A DNA stretch of 11,517 bases from JAKFVA01 sp046155225 (lineage in GTDB: Bacteria > Pseudomonadota > Gammaproteobacteria > Burkholderiales > Burkholderiaceae_C). The translations under genes were made by a program, and so were the position numbers. Positions 1 to 6,448 of this stretch are shown here, one piece after another; position 1 is the first letter of the stretch, and every line of letters begins with the position of its first letter. The notes beneath the pieces were generated by a model. It saw nothing but the letters and a program-made list of their open reading frames with translations. It was not told the origin of the DNA and ran no database searches. The DNA lies in contig JBJXED010000042.1 of assembly GCA_046155225.1 (NCBI GenBank), positions 1 through 11,517 on the forward strand, written 5' to 3'.

Positions 1-1
1 A

Positions 2-55
2 CTGAAACTGTTTGGTACTGGCAAAAAACCTACATTTGATTGGAAGAGAGTCTGA
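2..55 (+). CDS. possible C-terminal tail of an upstream gene (partial)
   Basis: Reading from base 2, one frame is open from the window edge to a TGA at 53-55 and gives a basic 17-residue tail ending in FDWKRV. It lies upstream of boxB on the same strand, where another box gene such as boxC would be plausible. The fragment is too short to recognise, and another frame also stops early, so this may not be coding. Confidence 0.25.
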   Translation: MKLFGTGKKPTFDWKRV

Positions 56-57
56 TG

Positions 58-113
58 ACCTTGCGGGACAGACCAATAAATTGCAAAGCAATTTTTGCTC
101 TGTCCCCAACTGA
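58..113. repeat. REP-like palindromic element, copy 1
   Basis: The unit starts ACCTTG and ends CTGTCCCCAACTGA. An outer inverted repeat GGGACAGA (65-72) / TCTGTCCC (99-106) encloses a small inner hairpin TTGC-AAA-GCAA (81-91). A second unit with the same borders and outer stem follows at 119-166. This resembles the intergenic palindromes mobilised by REP-associated transposases, but the family assignment is inference. Confidence 0.6.
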
Positions 114-118
114 ATAAA

Positions 119-166
119 ACCTTGTGGGACAGCCCAGCGGCGTGCCGCATGTTCTGTCCCCAACTG
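119..166. repeat. REP-like palindromic element, copy 2
   Basis: This has the same borders as copy 1 (ACCTTG ... CTGTCCCCAACTGA). The outer inverted repeat GGGACAG (126-132) / CTGTCCC (154-160) encloses a different inner hairpin, GCGGC-GT-GCCGC (137-148). The loops differ in sequence while the architecture is kept, so the structure rather than the loop sequence appears conserved. It ends 34 bp before boxB and could affect the boxB leader. Confidence 0.6.
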
Positions 167-200
167 ATTTAGAGATCCCCATTTTTTTAAAGAACCACCT

Positions 201-1625
201 ATGTCCACCATCGATCTTCAAGCCCTGATCCCCAACAACGTCAACCTGGCCGACAACCGCCAGTTGCAGCGCGCGCTGGAGCACTGGCAGCCGGCCTTTT
301 TGAACTGGTGGGGCGAGATGGGCCCGAGCGATTTCAACGCCAAAGAAGTTTATTTGCGCACCGCAGTCGGCGTTGACGCCTCCGGCTGGGCCAGCTATGG
401 CTACACGCCGATGCCCGACTACCGCTGGGGCATTTTCATGTCCGATAAAGAAGAGGGCCGCAAAATTGGCTTTGGCGAGAACATGGGGCAGGATGTGTGG
501 CAGGAAGTGCCGGGCGAGTTCCGTAGCGCCTTCCGCCGCCTCATCGTTACGCAGGGCGACACCGAGCCGGCCTCGGTTGAGCAGCAGCGCCTGCTGGGCC
601 ACACCGCGCCCAGCCTGTACGACCTGCGTAACCTGTTCCAAATCAATGTGGAAGAAGGCCGCCACCTGTGGGCCATGGTGTATTTGCTGCACGCCCACTT
701 TGGCCGCGACGGCCGGGAGGAAGCCGAGGAATTGCTCGAGCGCCACAGTGGCGACGTCAACAAGCCGCGCATTTTGGGCACGTTCAATGAGCCGATGGAC
801 AACTGGCTCTCCTTTTTCATGTTCACCTATTTCACCGACCGCGACGGCAAATTCCAGCTCAAGAGCTGTGCCGAGAGCGCGTTTGACCCGCTGGCGCGCA
901 CCTGCCGCTTCATGCTGACCGAAGAAGCGCACCACATGTTTGTTGGCGAAACCGGCATTGGCCGCGTCATCAAGCGCACTTTGGAAGTGATGAAAGAACT
1001 CGACACCGACGACGTCGCCGTGCTGCGCAAAGCCGGTGTGGTGGACTTGCCCACCGTTCAAAAATTCATGAATTTCTGGTTCACCAGCTCGCTCGATTTG
1101 TTCGGCTCCGAAGCCTCCAGCAACGCCGCCAACTACTTTGCCAACAGCATCAAAGGCCGCCCGGACGAAGCCAAGTTTGCCGACCACGTGGAGCGGGACA
1201 CGAGCATGCAGATCACCGTTAGCGACGGCAAAGGCGGCCTGATGGAGGAAACCATCAGCGTGCGCAACGGCATGAACGAGATCACCCGGCTCGAGTACGT
1301 GAAAGATTGCAATGTCGGCCTGACCCGCTGGAACATGGGCATCAAACGCGCAGGGGTTGACTTTGCGTTTGCCCTGCCGTCCACCCGCTTTCGCCGCGCG
1401 GTGGGCGTCTGGGCCGGCCTGCATACCGACCCGCTGGGCAACCCGCTTTCAGCGGCAGAGTTTGAAGCCCGCAAAGACCTATGGCTGCCCACGCCAGCCG
1501 ACATCAACTTCGTCAAAAGCCTGATGCAGCGGGTGACGGAGCCGGGCAAGATGGCCGGCTGGATTGCACCGCCCGACCGCGGCATCAACGCCCATCCGAT
1601 TGACTACCAGTACGTTCAGCTTTAG
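201..1625 (+). CDS. boxB: benzoyl-CoA 2,3-epoxidase, diiron oxygenase subunit BoxB
   Basis: BoxB is the soluble class I diiron oxygenase of the aerobic benzoyl-CoA (box) pathway. With the reductase BoxA it converts benzoyl-CoA to the 2,3-epoxide, which BoxC then hydrolyses and cleaves. The 474-residue length is normal for the family. Candidate iron ligands are E122, E152, H155 (EEGRH), D213 (FTDRD), E242 and H245 (EEAHH). Their spacing matches, with a constant offset of two, the ligands I recall for Azoarcus BoxB. The first ATG fits the family N-terminus (MSTIDLQALIPNN), although the sequence just upstream (AAAGAACCACCT) is a poor ribosome binding site. boxA and boxC are not visible. The next gene on this strand, 64 bp downstream, is an unrelated glycosyltransferase, so boxB may be the last gene of its operon. 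Confidence 0.95.
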   Translation: MSTIDLQALIPNNVNLADNRQLQRALEHWQPAFLNWWGEMGPSDFNAKEVYLRTAVGVDASGWASYGYTPMPDYRWGIFMSDKEEGRKIGFGENMGQDVWQEVPGEFRSAFRRLIVTQGDTEPASVEQQRLLGHTAPSLYDLRNLFQINVEEGRHLWAMVYLLHAHFGRDGREEAEELLERHSGDVNKPRILGTFNEPMDNWLSFFMFTYFTDRDGKFQLKSCAESAFDPLARTCRFMLTEEAHHMFVGETGIGRVIKRTLEVMKELDTDDVAVLRKAGVVDLPTVQKFMNFWFTSSLDLFGSEASSNAANYFANSIKGRPDEAKFADHVERDTSMQITVSDGKGGLMEETISVRNGMNEITRLEYVKDCNVGLTRWNMGIKRAGVDFAFALPSTRFRRAVGVWAGLHTDPLGNPLSAAEFEARKDLWLPTPADINFVKSLMQRVTEPGKMAGWIAPPDRGINAHPIDYQYVQL

Positions 1626-1689
1626 CGCTTTAAACCTCAAGTGTGGGTAGCGGGCGGGTTACCAGCACACCACAAGACTGCGGGCAGAA

Positions 1690-2796
1690 ATGCGGGTGGC
1701 CTTGTGCCATCATCCGGGCATGTTTTCCACGCAAGCGCCGCAGCGCGTATTGATTATTTCCCTGCGTTTTTTGGGTGACGCGCTCATCAGCAGCATGATG
1801 GCGGGGGGCATCAAAAGCCGGTGGCCGAAGTGCCAGGTAGATTGCCTGGTGTTTGACGGCATGCAGGGCGTGCTGCAAGGCAATGGCTGTGTTGACCGGG
1901 TGCTGACCTTGCCAGCGCAGGCCACGCTGGGCCAGCGCCTTGGGCTGATGCGGCATCTGTGGCGGCAATACGACTTGGCTTTGACTGCGCAGGCGGGCGA
2001 TTTTCCGCACCAGCTGCTCTGGGCGGCGGGCAGGCAGCGTATTGGGGCCTTGCCCAACAACCCCAAGCACGCCTGGTGGAAAAAACGCAGCGCCCCGCGT
2101 AGCGTTCTTGAAATTCCGCATGAACACATTGCCAGTCTTTGCGCCCGCCTCATGCAGCAGGTTGGCGTGGTATGTGACTTGCAGGTCAGCGTGCCGCAGG
2201 GCGGCGAACCGGTGGCGCGGCTGCCTGCGCCGGGTCGCTATGCCGTGCTCAATCCCTGTGCGCGTTGGGCGTACAAGCGCTGGCACCGCGCTGGCTGGTT
2301 GGCGCTGGTGCTGCATCTGCAAGGGCGCGGATTGCAGGTGGTCATCAGCGGGGGCGATACGCAGTTTGAAAAGCAGTACCTGGATGCGCTGTTTGAGGAT
2401 GTGCGGGGACTGGTCCGGCTCGACGGGCAATTGACATTTGCGCAATCGGCGCAGGTGCTGGCCAGCGCAGCGCTGTATGTGGGGCCAGACACCTTTACCA
2501 CGCATTTGGCGTCGGCTTGCAACATTCCCACCGTGGCCTTGTTTGGCCCGACTGACCCGCGCATCTGGGGGCCGCAGCGACGTTTGAGCCGCAGCGCCCC
2601 GCTGGCTTATGTCGCCGCAGCGGCGACGCAGCACATTGACAACACCTGGCTGTTGCAAAACACCCAGCACGCCTGCGTCCCCTGCCAGCAAGAAGGTTGT
2701 GACCAGCACCAAAACAGCGCCAGCCAATGCCTGGACACGATGAGCGCTGCGCAAGTTATCACCGCAGTGGATGAAATCCTGGATTCTTCCGGCTAA
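1690..2796 (+). CDS. glycosyltransferase family 9, heptosyltransferase-like
   Basis: This 368-residue protein belongs to the GT9 family (WaaC/WaaF/WaaQ-like ADP-heptose:LPS heptosyltransferases), which builds lipopolysaccharide inner core at the cytoplasmic face of the inner membrane. An N-terminal Rossmann strand and loop (VLIISLRFLGDAL, residues 20-32) carries the family GD motif. The C-terminal domain has KRW (196-198), YVGPDTFTTHLA (263-274) and PTVALFGPTDP (280-290), the nucleotide-sugar binding region. A C-terminal cysteine cluster (C329, C332, C337, C347) resembles that of WaaQ/heptosyltransferase III-like members. The start is uncertain: an ATG at 1720, ten residues in, lies closer to the first strand, and neither start has a strong ribosome binding site. 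The acceptor cannot be told from sequence. The stop lies 10 bp before tRNA-Pro. Confidence 0.85.
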   Translation: MRVALCHHPGMFSTQAPQRVLIISLRFLGDALISSMMAGGIKSRWPKCQVDCLVFDGMQGVLQGNGCVDRVLTLPAQATLGQRLGLMRHLWRQYDLALTAQAGDFPHQLLWAAGRQRIGALPNNPKHAWWKKRSAPRSVLEIPHEHIASLCARLMQQVGVVCDLQVSVPQGGEPVARLPAPGRYAVLNPCARWAYKRWHRAGWLALVLHLQGRGLQVVISGGDTQFEKQYLDALFEDVRGLVRLDGQLTFAQSAQVLASAALYVGPDTFTTHLASACNIPTVALFGPTDPRIWGPQRRLSRSAPLAYVAAAATQHIDNTWLLQNTQHACVPCQQEGCDQHQNSASQCLDTMSAAQVITAVDEILDSSG

Positions 2797-2806
2797 AATA
2801 ATGGCT

Positions 2807-2883
2807 CGGAGTGTGGCGCAGTCTGGTAGCGCACCTGGTTTGGGACCAGGGGGTCCAAGGTTCGAATCCTTGTACTCCGACCA
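2807..2883 (+). tRNA. tRNA-Pro(TGG)
   Basis: A complete 77-nt cloverleaf with encoded CCA. Acceptor CGGAGTG pairs with TACTCCG (2873-2879, one G-T pair), the anticodon stem is CCTGG/CCAGG, and the loop TTTGGGA places anticodon TGG at 2841-2843. The T arm has GGTTCGAATCC. The C1-G72 pair is typical of proline tRNAs. It is followed by a terminator. Confidence 0.97.
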
Positions 2884-2890
2884 ATTTGCA

Positions 2891-2920
2891 AAAAAAGGCT
2901 CACCATGTGAGCCTTTTTTT
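2891..2920 (+). terminator. intrinsic terminator after tRNA-Pro
   Basis: Stem GGCTCAC (2897-2903) / GTGAGCC (2907-2913) with loop CAT, preceded by a run of A and followed by seven T. The A and T runs would extend the stem, so it could work on both strands. It separates tRNA-Pro from the split tRNA-Arg that begins 24 bp downstream, suggesting the two were not simply co-transcribed. Confidence 0.9.
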
Positions 2921-2943
2921 GTTTACGCTTGCGTTTGCCTTGA

Positions 2944-2983
2944 CTGCCCGTAGCTCAGTTGGATAGAGCACCGGCCTTCTAAG
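2944..2983 (+). pseudogene. 5' half of split tRNA-Arg(TCT)
   Basis: Acceptor 5' strand CTGCCCG (2944-2950), TA, D arm GCTC...GAGC, then anticodon stem CCGGC and loop CTTCTAA with anticodon TCT. Homology stops after CCTTCTAAG (2983). The missing half is at 8505-8550, where GCCGG completes the anticodon stem perfectly. Joining the halves gives a full cloverleaf except for one acceptor mismatch, C2947 against A8543. As arranged here this copy cannot give a mature tRNA. Confidence 0.9.
2975..2983. other. attL core
   Basis: CCTTCTAAG at the left junction, flanked by tRNA sequence (CACCGG) on the left and element sequence (GTGTTG) on the right. The core spans the anticodon loop, a common tyrosine-recombinase crossover position. 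Joining outer flanks predicts attB as CACCGG-core-CCGGTTG. Joining inner flanks predicts attP as AGCTA-core-GTGTTG. Confidence 0.85.
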
Positions 2984-3094
2984 GTGTTGCAATACGATTT
3001 CATAGGGTGAATGATTTTTAAAAGTTGTTTAAAATCAGTAACTTGCAAGGCACTGTAAAAATTAAATCGGTCAAAAAGCATTATATTTTGTCAT

Positions 3095-3118
3095 AGTCTG
3101 GTGAGATTTTGGTGAGAT
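3095..3118. repeat. 24-bp direct repeat, left copy (putative integrase arm site)
   Basis: This is identical over 24 bp, in the same orientation, to 8406-8429. It contains two 9-bp units TGGTGAGAT (3099-3107 and 3110-3118) separated by TT. It lies about 110 bp inside attL. Paired short repeats near both ends of an element are what arm-type binding sites of a tyrosine recombinase look like. Function is inferred. Confidence 0.65.
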
Positions 3119-3174
3119 GAATGCGTTGCTATTACTTTCATAGCAGTAAAAACCTCATTGAAGGTGTCTCCGTT

Positions 3175-3180
3175 TAGAAT
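3175..3180 (+). promoter_or_regulatory. possible -10 box of the cargo tRNA-Arg
   Basis: TAGAAT ends 9 bp before the first base of the tRNA, a suitable distance for a -10 element. No convincing -35 is seen at normal spacing; TTGAAG at 3158-3163 is too close. A small hairpin TGCTAT/ATAGCA (3127-3145) lies upstream. Confidence 0.3.
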
Positions 3181-3189
3181 CTATACAAT

Positions 3190-3266
3190 CAGCCAGTAGC
3201 TCATCCGGATAGAGCAATGTCCTTCTAAGACATGGGTAGGGGGTTCGAGTCCCTCCTGGCTGGCCA
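3190..3266 (+). tRNA. cargo tRNA-Arg(TCT), complete
   Basis: A 77-nt cloverleaf with all stems paired: acceptor CAGCCAG with CTGGCTG (3256-3262), D arm GCTC...GAGC, anticodon stem ATGTC/GACAT, anticodon TCT at 3224-3226, T arm GGGGG/CCCTC around TTCGAGT, discriminator G and encoded CCA. It lies inside the integrated element, 206 bp from attL, and shares its anticodon with the tRNA the element has split. Its stems differ from that tRNA in the acceptor, anticodon and variable regions, so it is not a recent duplicate. It probably supplies the AGA/AGG-decoding function lost on integration. Confidence 0.95.
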
Positions 3267-3280
3267 TTACATTGGAGCCT

Positions 3281-3433
3281 ATGGACGCAACCCTCATTCT
3301 GGCTGATCTACGGGAACAGTTTGGTGCCAAAAAGGCCGTTCTGTACGTCGATGAATTGGCAGAGGCATTGGGTAAGTCCACAGATGCAGTCCGCTCACTT
3401 GAGATCCCCCATAGGCAGATCCACTTGAAGTAG
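3281..3433 (+). CDS. short HTH/excisionase-like protein, probably truncated
   Basis: A 50-residue ORF starting 14 bp after the cargo tRNA, with GGAG close upstream (3274-3277, 3-nt spacing). Residues 21-40 (LYVDELAEALGKSTDAVRSL) look like the helix-turn-helix of small AlpA/excisionase-type DNA-binding proteins. After that the protein stops (IPHRQIHLK) where relatives usually continue with a wing and a second helix, so it may be a 3'-truncated remnant. A recombination directionality or regulatory role would fit its place near an element end, but the short length makes activity doubtful. Confidence 0.45.
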   Translation: MDATLILADLREQFGAKKAVLYVDELAEALGKSTDAVRSLEIPHRQIHLK

Positions 3434-3436
3434 CGA

Positions 3437-3625
3437 TTAGGCCGCACTTAGCAGTTCAATCTGGCGGTACTTTGGATTTCCGTCGCACTAGGCTTTGCAC
3501 AGGTTTGGCGTTAAAAACTGCGGCACCTTGTAAATTCCTGGTGTCAGCTTGATTGCCTGGATTTCGCTGAACAATTCTTCTAGGTGTCTCCAAAAGTCAT
3601 AGTACTGAAATAATTTAAGTATAGC
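3437..3625 (-). pseudogene. possible decayed ORF, unknown function
   Basis: Reading leftward from 3625, one frame encodes a plausible soluble stretch containing YYDFWRHLEELFSEIQAIKL and IYKVPQFLTPNLCKA. An amber codon follows at 3488-3490, and the frame then reopens for 16 residues to a TAA at 3437-3439. There is no upstream ATG after the previous in-frame stop at 3626-3628. It may be a remnant of an older cargo gene. The family is not recognised and chance is not excluded. Confidence 0.2.
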
Positions 3626-3677
3626 TTACACAAATCAGAGTTCAATCAAATATTATTACCTAATGCAAAAGATCAAT

Positions 3678-5474
3678 ATGAAGTATTTGAGACTAATCTT
3701 TGCTGTAACGTGTTTATTTACGTTTAATTTAACTGCCCACGCACAAGACCTGAACAAGTTTCTTGATGCAATTCGGCAAACTCAAAAGCTCATAAACGAA
3801 TTACCATCTGCGTTACCAAACAGAAACGACAATCAAAACAACAGCCCAATCGCGGTAGATGGACAGCCCGTACAAAATACAGCTGAACCAAGTTCACCAA
3901 CTGTACCAACGCGAGCTTCGACGGTTCTTTCTGAATCATCTGGAACCCGACTAAGGATCGAGTTATTTCAAAACCCATGGCCTGGTAATTCAATTGGCCG
4001 TTTTGAAGCGAGATCAAACGGATGTCGCGGCCAGATAGCCGCAACTACAGACGCAACAGTAAATGGTGAATTGATCCTCCGCCAAGACTTGGAGTTCGGA
4101 AATTGCGTTCCACGTTGCAATTTTGTTATTGAAAAGGGACTCAGCTCTTATCGTCTTGAATGTTCTGGGCAAGTTCGATTACGAGGGAGGTTTGATCAAG
4201 CGGCTAATTTAAATCTGCTTCAAGACCGCTACCAAACTGCGATTTCCAAAGAGGCGCCAATTGCTGCAAGCGGGCAGACTCAAGTCGTCACAAAAAATAC
4301 CGAATCTGCACCACGTGAAAAACCAATTGCAGAGCTATCGAATTCTTCAATTAGTTCAAGCCCAGGGGAATTCACGACTCGTCCTCAATCTAGCCACGTA
4401 CTCCTCAGTGAAACTTATGGCGAAAAACTTTCTATTGATTTTGCTGCCTGTCAAGGTGGCTTGTTCGGTGGTGGCAAAAACAACATTTGCGGCAGTTCGT
4501 ATAACTGGGAAACTCGCGAATGTTCAGGAGATATTATCGGAGGGGAAATTCGACAAGATGGCGCTTTGGTCTTTCCTGAAGTCACATCGAGAGGCAATTG
4601 CACGCAGAGAAAGTGCAGCATAGTTCTGCTGCCAGGGTGGGGGCAGTATCAACGTATATGCGGTAACAAGATTGCTGCGAGTGGTCGCTTTGATAGGGGT
4701 AGGAATGTCGAAAAATTTGCCGACAGGATTGATAAATCTCAGTTTTACAAAGATCCGAATGTGGATAGAATGGCGGCGGTGATTCCAAAACCCCCTTATC
4801 GACTAGAGCACGATGAGAAAAAGTTCGTTGCCGCTGCAGCTGCGATTCCTCGCCGAGCAAGCACATTCGCTTTGCGCGCAACAACTCTTCCACCAGAAGG
4901 ATTGGATTTGCGTGACGTTCTTGATGCGCTTATATCCGTTGATAGCAAGGCGTGGAAATTAGATGCATACATTCCTGGAAGCATTCAAAAGGTAACCTCA
5001 TCAAAGGAGTCATCTGACACCTTGGTCGTCGATGCCACTCTGGTTCATCTAAGCTTGCTACGCAACAGTTCCTGGGTCGAAGATAAAGTGCGGGTTGTGT
5101 TTAAAGCTAACGAAATGCCGTGTATAACATACTGGAATAACTCCAGTTGTTCCGCCGACTATGCACTTTCTGTCAACCCCAATGCTGACACCAGATTGAG
5201 CAAGGAAGAGAGTGCATGTATAGAAAATGTGACCCAAGAATATTCGGTTGAAATACCTTCCAGCTGTCTTGTGTGGAATGCAGAACGGCGCCAATGCGCG
5301 GAGGAGTCGCCAGCCAGGTATGAAAAGCGTCAGAGGCAACTTTGGAAGAATGTCTGTACCCGAAAGCTTAATGTGGTGTTTAACTGTCAATTATTTCGCA
5401 AGTCGGTTGCGTTTGAGGCAGGCCAAACCTACGCAGCGTACTGCGCGCTTGAACGTCAGGTCCAAATTAAATAG
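3678..5474 (+). CDS. secreted Cys-rich protein with internal domain duplication, unknown function
   Basis: A 598-residue protein with no family I recognise. Residues 1-22 form a classical signal peptide (MKYLRLIFAVTCLF..., then AHA before Q23), so it is probably periplasmic or secreted. The ATG at 3678 is preferred because it gives a clean signal peptide; an in-frame ATG at 3663 adds five residues. Two tandem homologous domains are visible at about 84-179 and 243-345. Both begin LSE, share C-x-G-x-I (C116 / C282), GNC-x(3,4)-C (C143, C147 / C308, C313), a later Cys (C162 / C328) and end GRFD (170-173 / 336-339). The paired cysteines suggest disulfides. A Ser/Thr/Pro-rich linker (about 45-80) follows the N-terminus. 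The C-terminal region (about 370-598) has eight more cysteines. The gene is more AT-rich than the chromosomal flanks, which suggests transfer. Confidence 0.8.
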   Translation: MKYLRLIFAVTCLFTFNLTAHAQDLNKFLDAIRQTQKLINELPSALPNRNDNQNNSPIAVDGQPVQNTAEPSSPTVPTRASTVLSESSGTRLRIELFQNPWPGNSIGRFEARSNGCRGQIAATTDATVNGELILRQDLEFGNCVPRCNFVIEKGLSSYRLECSGQVRLRGRFDQAANLNLLQDRYQTAISKEAPIAASGQTQVVTKNTESAPREKPIAELSNSSISSSPGEFTTRPQSSHVLLSETYGEKLSIDFAACQGGLFGGGKNNICGSSYNWETRECSGDIIGGEIRQDGALVFPEVTSRGNCTQRKCSIVLLPGWGQYQRICGNKIAASGRFDRGRNVEKFADRIDKSQFYKDPNVDRMAAVIPKPPYRLEHDEKKFVAAAAAIPRRASTFALRATTLPPEGLDLRDVLDALISVDSKAWKLDAYIPGSIQKVTSSKESSDTLVVDATLVHLSLLRNSSWVEDKVRVVFKANEMPCITYWNNSSCSADYALSVNPNADTRLSKEESACIENVTQEYSVEIPSSCLVWNAERRQCAEESPARYEKRQRQLWKNVCTRKLNVVFNCQLFRKSVAFEAGQTYAAYCALERQVQIK

Positions 5475-5772
5475 CAAGTATGCTTATAAATAATCATGAT
5501 TTGCAGAATTGGTCATTGGCAACTTGTCTAGAGTCATAACGCGTCGCGTGGTTGGGTCTTTCAATTAAGTATTTCTAACATTGGTCAGTGAATAACCGGA
5601 AACGCTGCATTTGAGGCTTTCATCGTTGTTTTAAATGTCAGTAAATTAGTGTCTGCTTTGAAGCACACAGTCGAGACAGTCAGAATTCCGCTTTGTCGTC
5701 GGAATCAGTCTTTCATTAACGACCGATTCCTGTCAGAAGCCTTGGTTGATTTCCACCAAAGAAAACTCGTGA
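5475..5772. other. gene-free stretch with small inverted repeats
   Basis: No convincing ORF is seen here. It holds an imperfect hairpin at 5701-5730, an overlapping inverted repeat ATTCCG/CGGAAT just before it, and a motif CATTGGTC (5579) that recurs in similar context at 5804. It could hold the promoter or operator of the toxin-antitoxin locus, or remains of deleted genes. Confidence 0.4.
5701..5730. repeat. imperfect hairpin upstream of the brnT remnant
   Basis: GGAATCAGTC (5701-5710) pairs with GACCGATTCC (5721-5730) over ten positions with one mismatch and a 10-nt loop. There is no T run, so it is not a standard terminator. It could be an operator for the downstream antitoxin, a recombination remnant or a chance structure. 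Confidence 0.35.
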
Positions 5773-6051
5773 TTTCAAGCAAGCTGGTCAGGAATTCCCG
5801 GAACATTGGTCTGTGATTTCCGGAATACGCACCAGGATGCGCAAGTTGCGTTCACTGATCCGCGTCGCGTGATTGTCAAGGATTAGGGGCACAGTGGGTC
5901 TGAGGAACGGTTTTACTGTATTGGCAAGGCTGGCGGCGGGATTTTGACGGTTCGCTTTACCTACCGGCGCAAGGTCATTCGAATCATTGGGGCAGGTTAT
6001 TGGCGCAAAGGAAAGGCAATTTATGAAAAAGAAGATCGTCTACACGGATGA
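5773..6051 (+). pseudogene. brnT: BrnT-like toxin, inactivated
   Basis: BrnT toxins are small ribonucleases, about 90 residues, paired with a CopG/BrnA antitoxin encoded just downstream. This frame matches the family from about 5836: QDAQVAFTDPRRVIVKD, then an in-frame amber TAG at 5884-5886, then GHSGSEERFYCIGKAGGG, LTVRFTYRRKVIRIIGAGYW and RKGKAIYEKE. The length between the upstream in-frame TGA (5770-5772) and the final TGA (6049-6051) is close to a full BrnT, but there is no start codon and the N-terminal part does not match. A neighbouring frame gives NSRNI, so a frameshift is possible too. The 3' end overlaps the antitoxin start by 29 bp, the usual arrangement. Confidence 0.7.
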
Positions 6052-6307
6052 GCCCATAGGCGACGTTGAGCTGGTTACGGATTTTCTGCCGTCTCCCGCT
6101 GAACTTGCGTTTCGGGAAGATGGTGTGAAGGTCACGCTGGCTCTAAGCAAGAGCAGCGTTGACTTTTTCAAGTCAGAAGCATCAAAGCATCAAACCCAGT
6201 ACCAGCGCATGATCCGCCGATTGTTGGACTCGTACGTAGATGCGCATGCCACTGTTGCCGTTACAAGTCAGGTCAAGGCTTCAAGGCGCAAAAGAGCGCC
6301 GATTTAG
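6023..6307 (+). CDS. BrnA/CopG-type antitoxin
   Basis: A 94-residue protein. The N-terminal half (MKKKIVYTDEPIGDVELVTDFLPSP) resembles the toxin-facing segment of antitoxins found with BrnT. The C-terminal half, KVTLALSKSSVDFFKSEASK then QYQRMIRRLLDSYVDAH, is a ribbon-helix-helix DNA-binding module of CopG/BrnA type. Such proteins neutralise the toxin and repress their own operon. The start at 6023 is chosen because it lies inside the end of the toxin frame, GGAAAGGC lies just upstream, and MKKK begins the conserved region; an ATG further upstream at 5987 would run inside the toxin frame. The antitoxin is intact while its toxin is broken, so it may now serve only as a regulator or an immunity gene. 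Confidence 0.75.
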   Translation: MKKKIVYTDEPIGDVELVTDFLPSPAELAFREDGVKVTLALSKSSVDFFKSEASKHQTQYQRMIRRLLDSYVDAHATVAVTSQVKASRRKRAPI

Positions 6308-6448
6308 GCTCTGCACGACGTGTATTCCCAGGTGCAATTGCAGCAGTACACGTTGGACTCGCGCAACATCGATACGGTTGTTAAAACGGCAAAAATGAGA
6401 ATGTGGCCGATGAAACTATTGGCTGCTTGGCCGGATTACAAATGCCTT

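Noticed and set aside
30..1424. 464-residue open frame on the minus strand across boxB
   Set aside because: It is antisense to a gene with clear family identity. Its His/Ala/Gly/Val-rich composition is typical of the shadow of a GC-rich gene, and it runs into the REP-like repeats.
1630..2754. 374-residue open frame on the minus strand across the GT9 gene
   Set aside because: It is a shadow of the glycosyltransferase, with Arg/His/Gln/Ala-rich composition and no recognisable motif.
2771..2953. 60-residue plus-strand open frame over tRNA-Pro
   Set aside because: It spans the tRNA and its terminator; the peptide is a translated tRNA artefact.
3033..3045. IHF-like site (AATCAG-TAAC-TTG) near attL
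   Set aside because: It has one mismatch to the consensus in an AT-rich region, so it is easily found by chance and not reported as a feature.
3181..3447. 88-residue minus-strand open frame covering the cargo tRNA
   Set aside because: It runs antisense through a complete tRNA and through the better-supported small plus-strand ORF. The part over the tRNA is a familiar false protein.
5540..5874. CGCGTCGCGTG occurring at 5540 and about 5864
   Set aside because: The order relative to the CATTGGTC motif differs between the two places, and the second copy is explained by DPRRV codons of the toxin, so it is not taken as a duplication.
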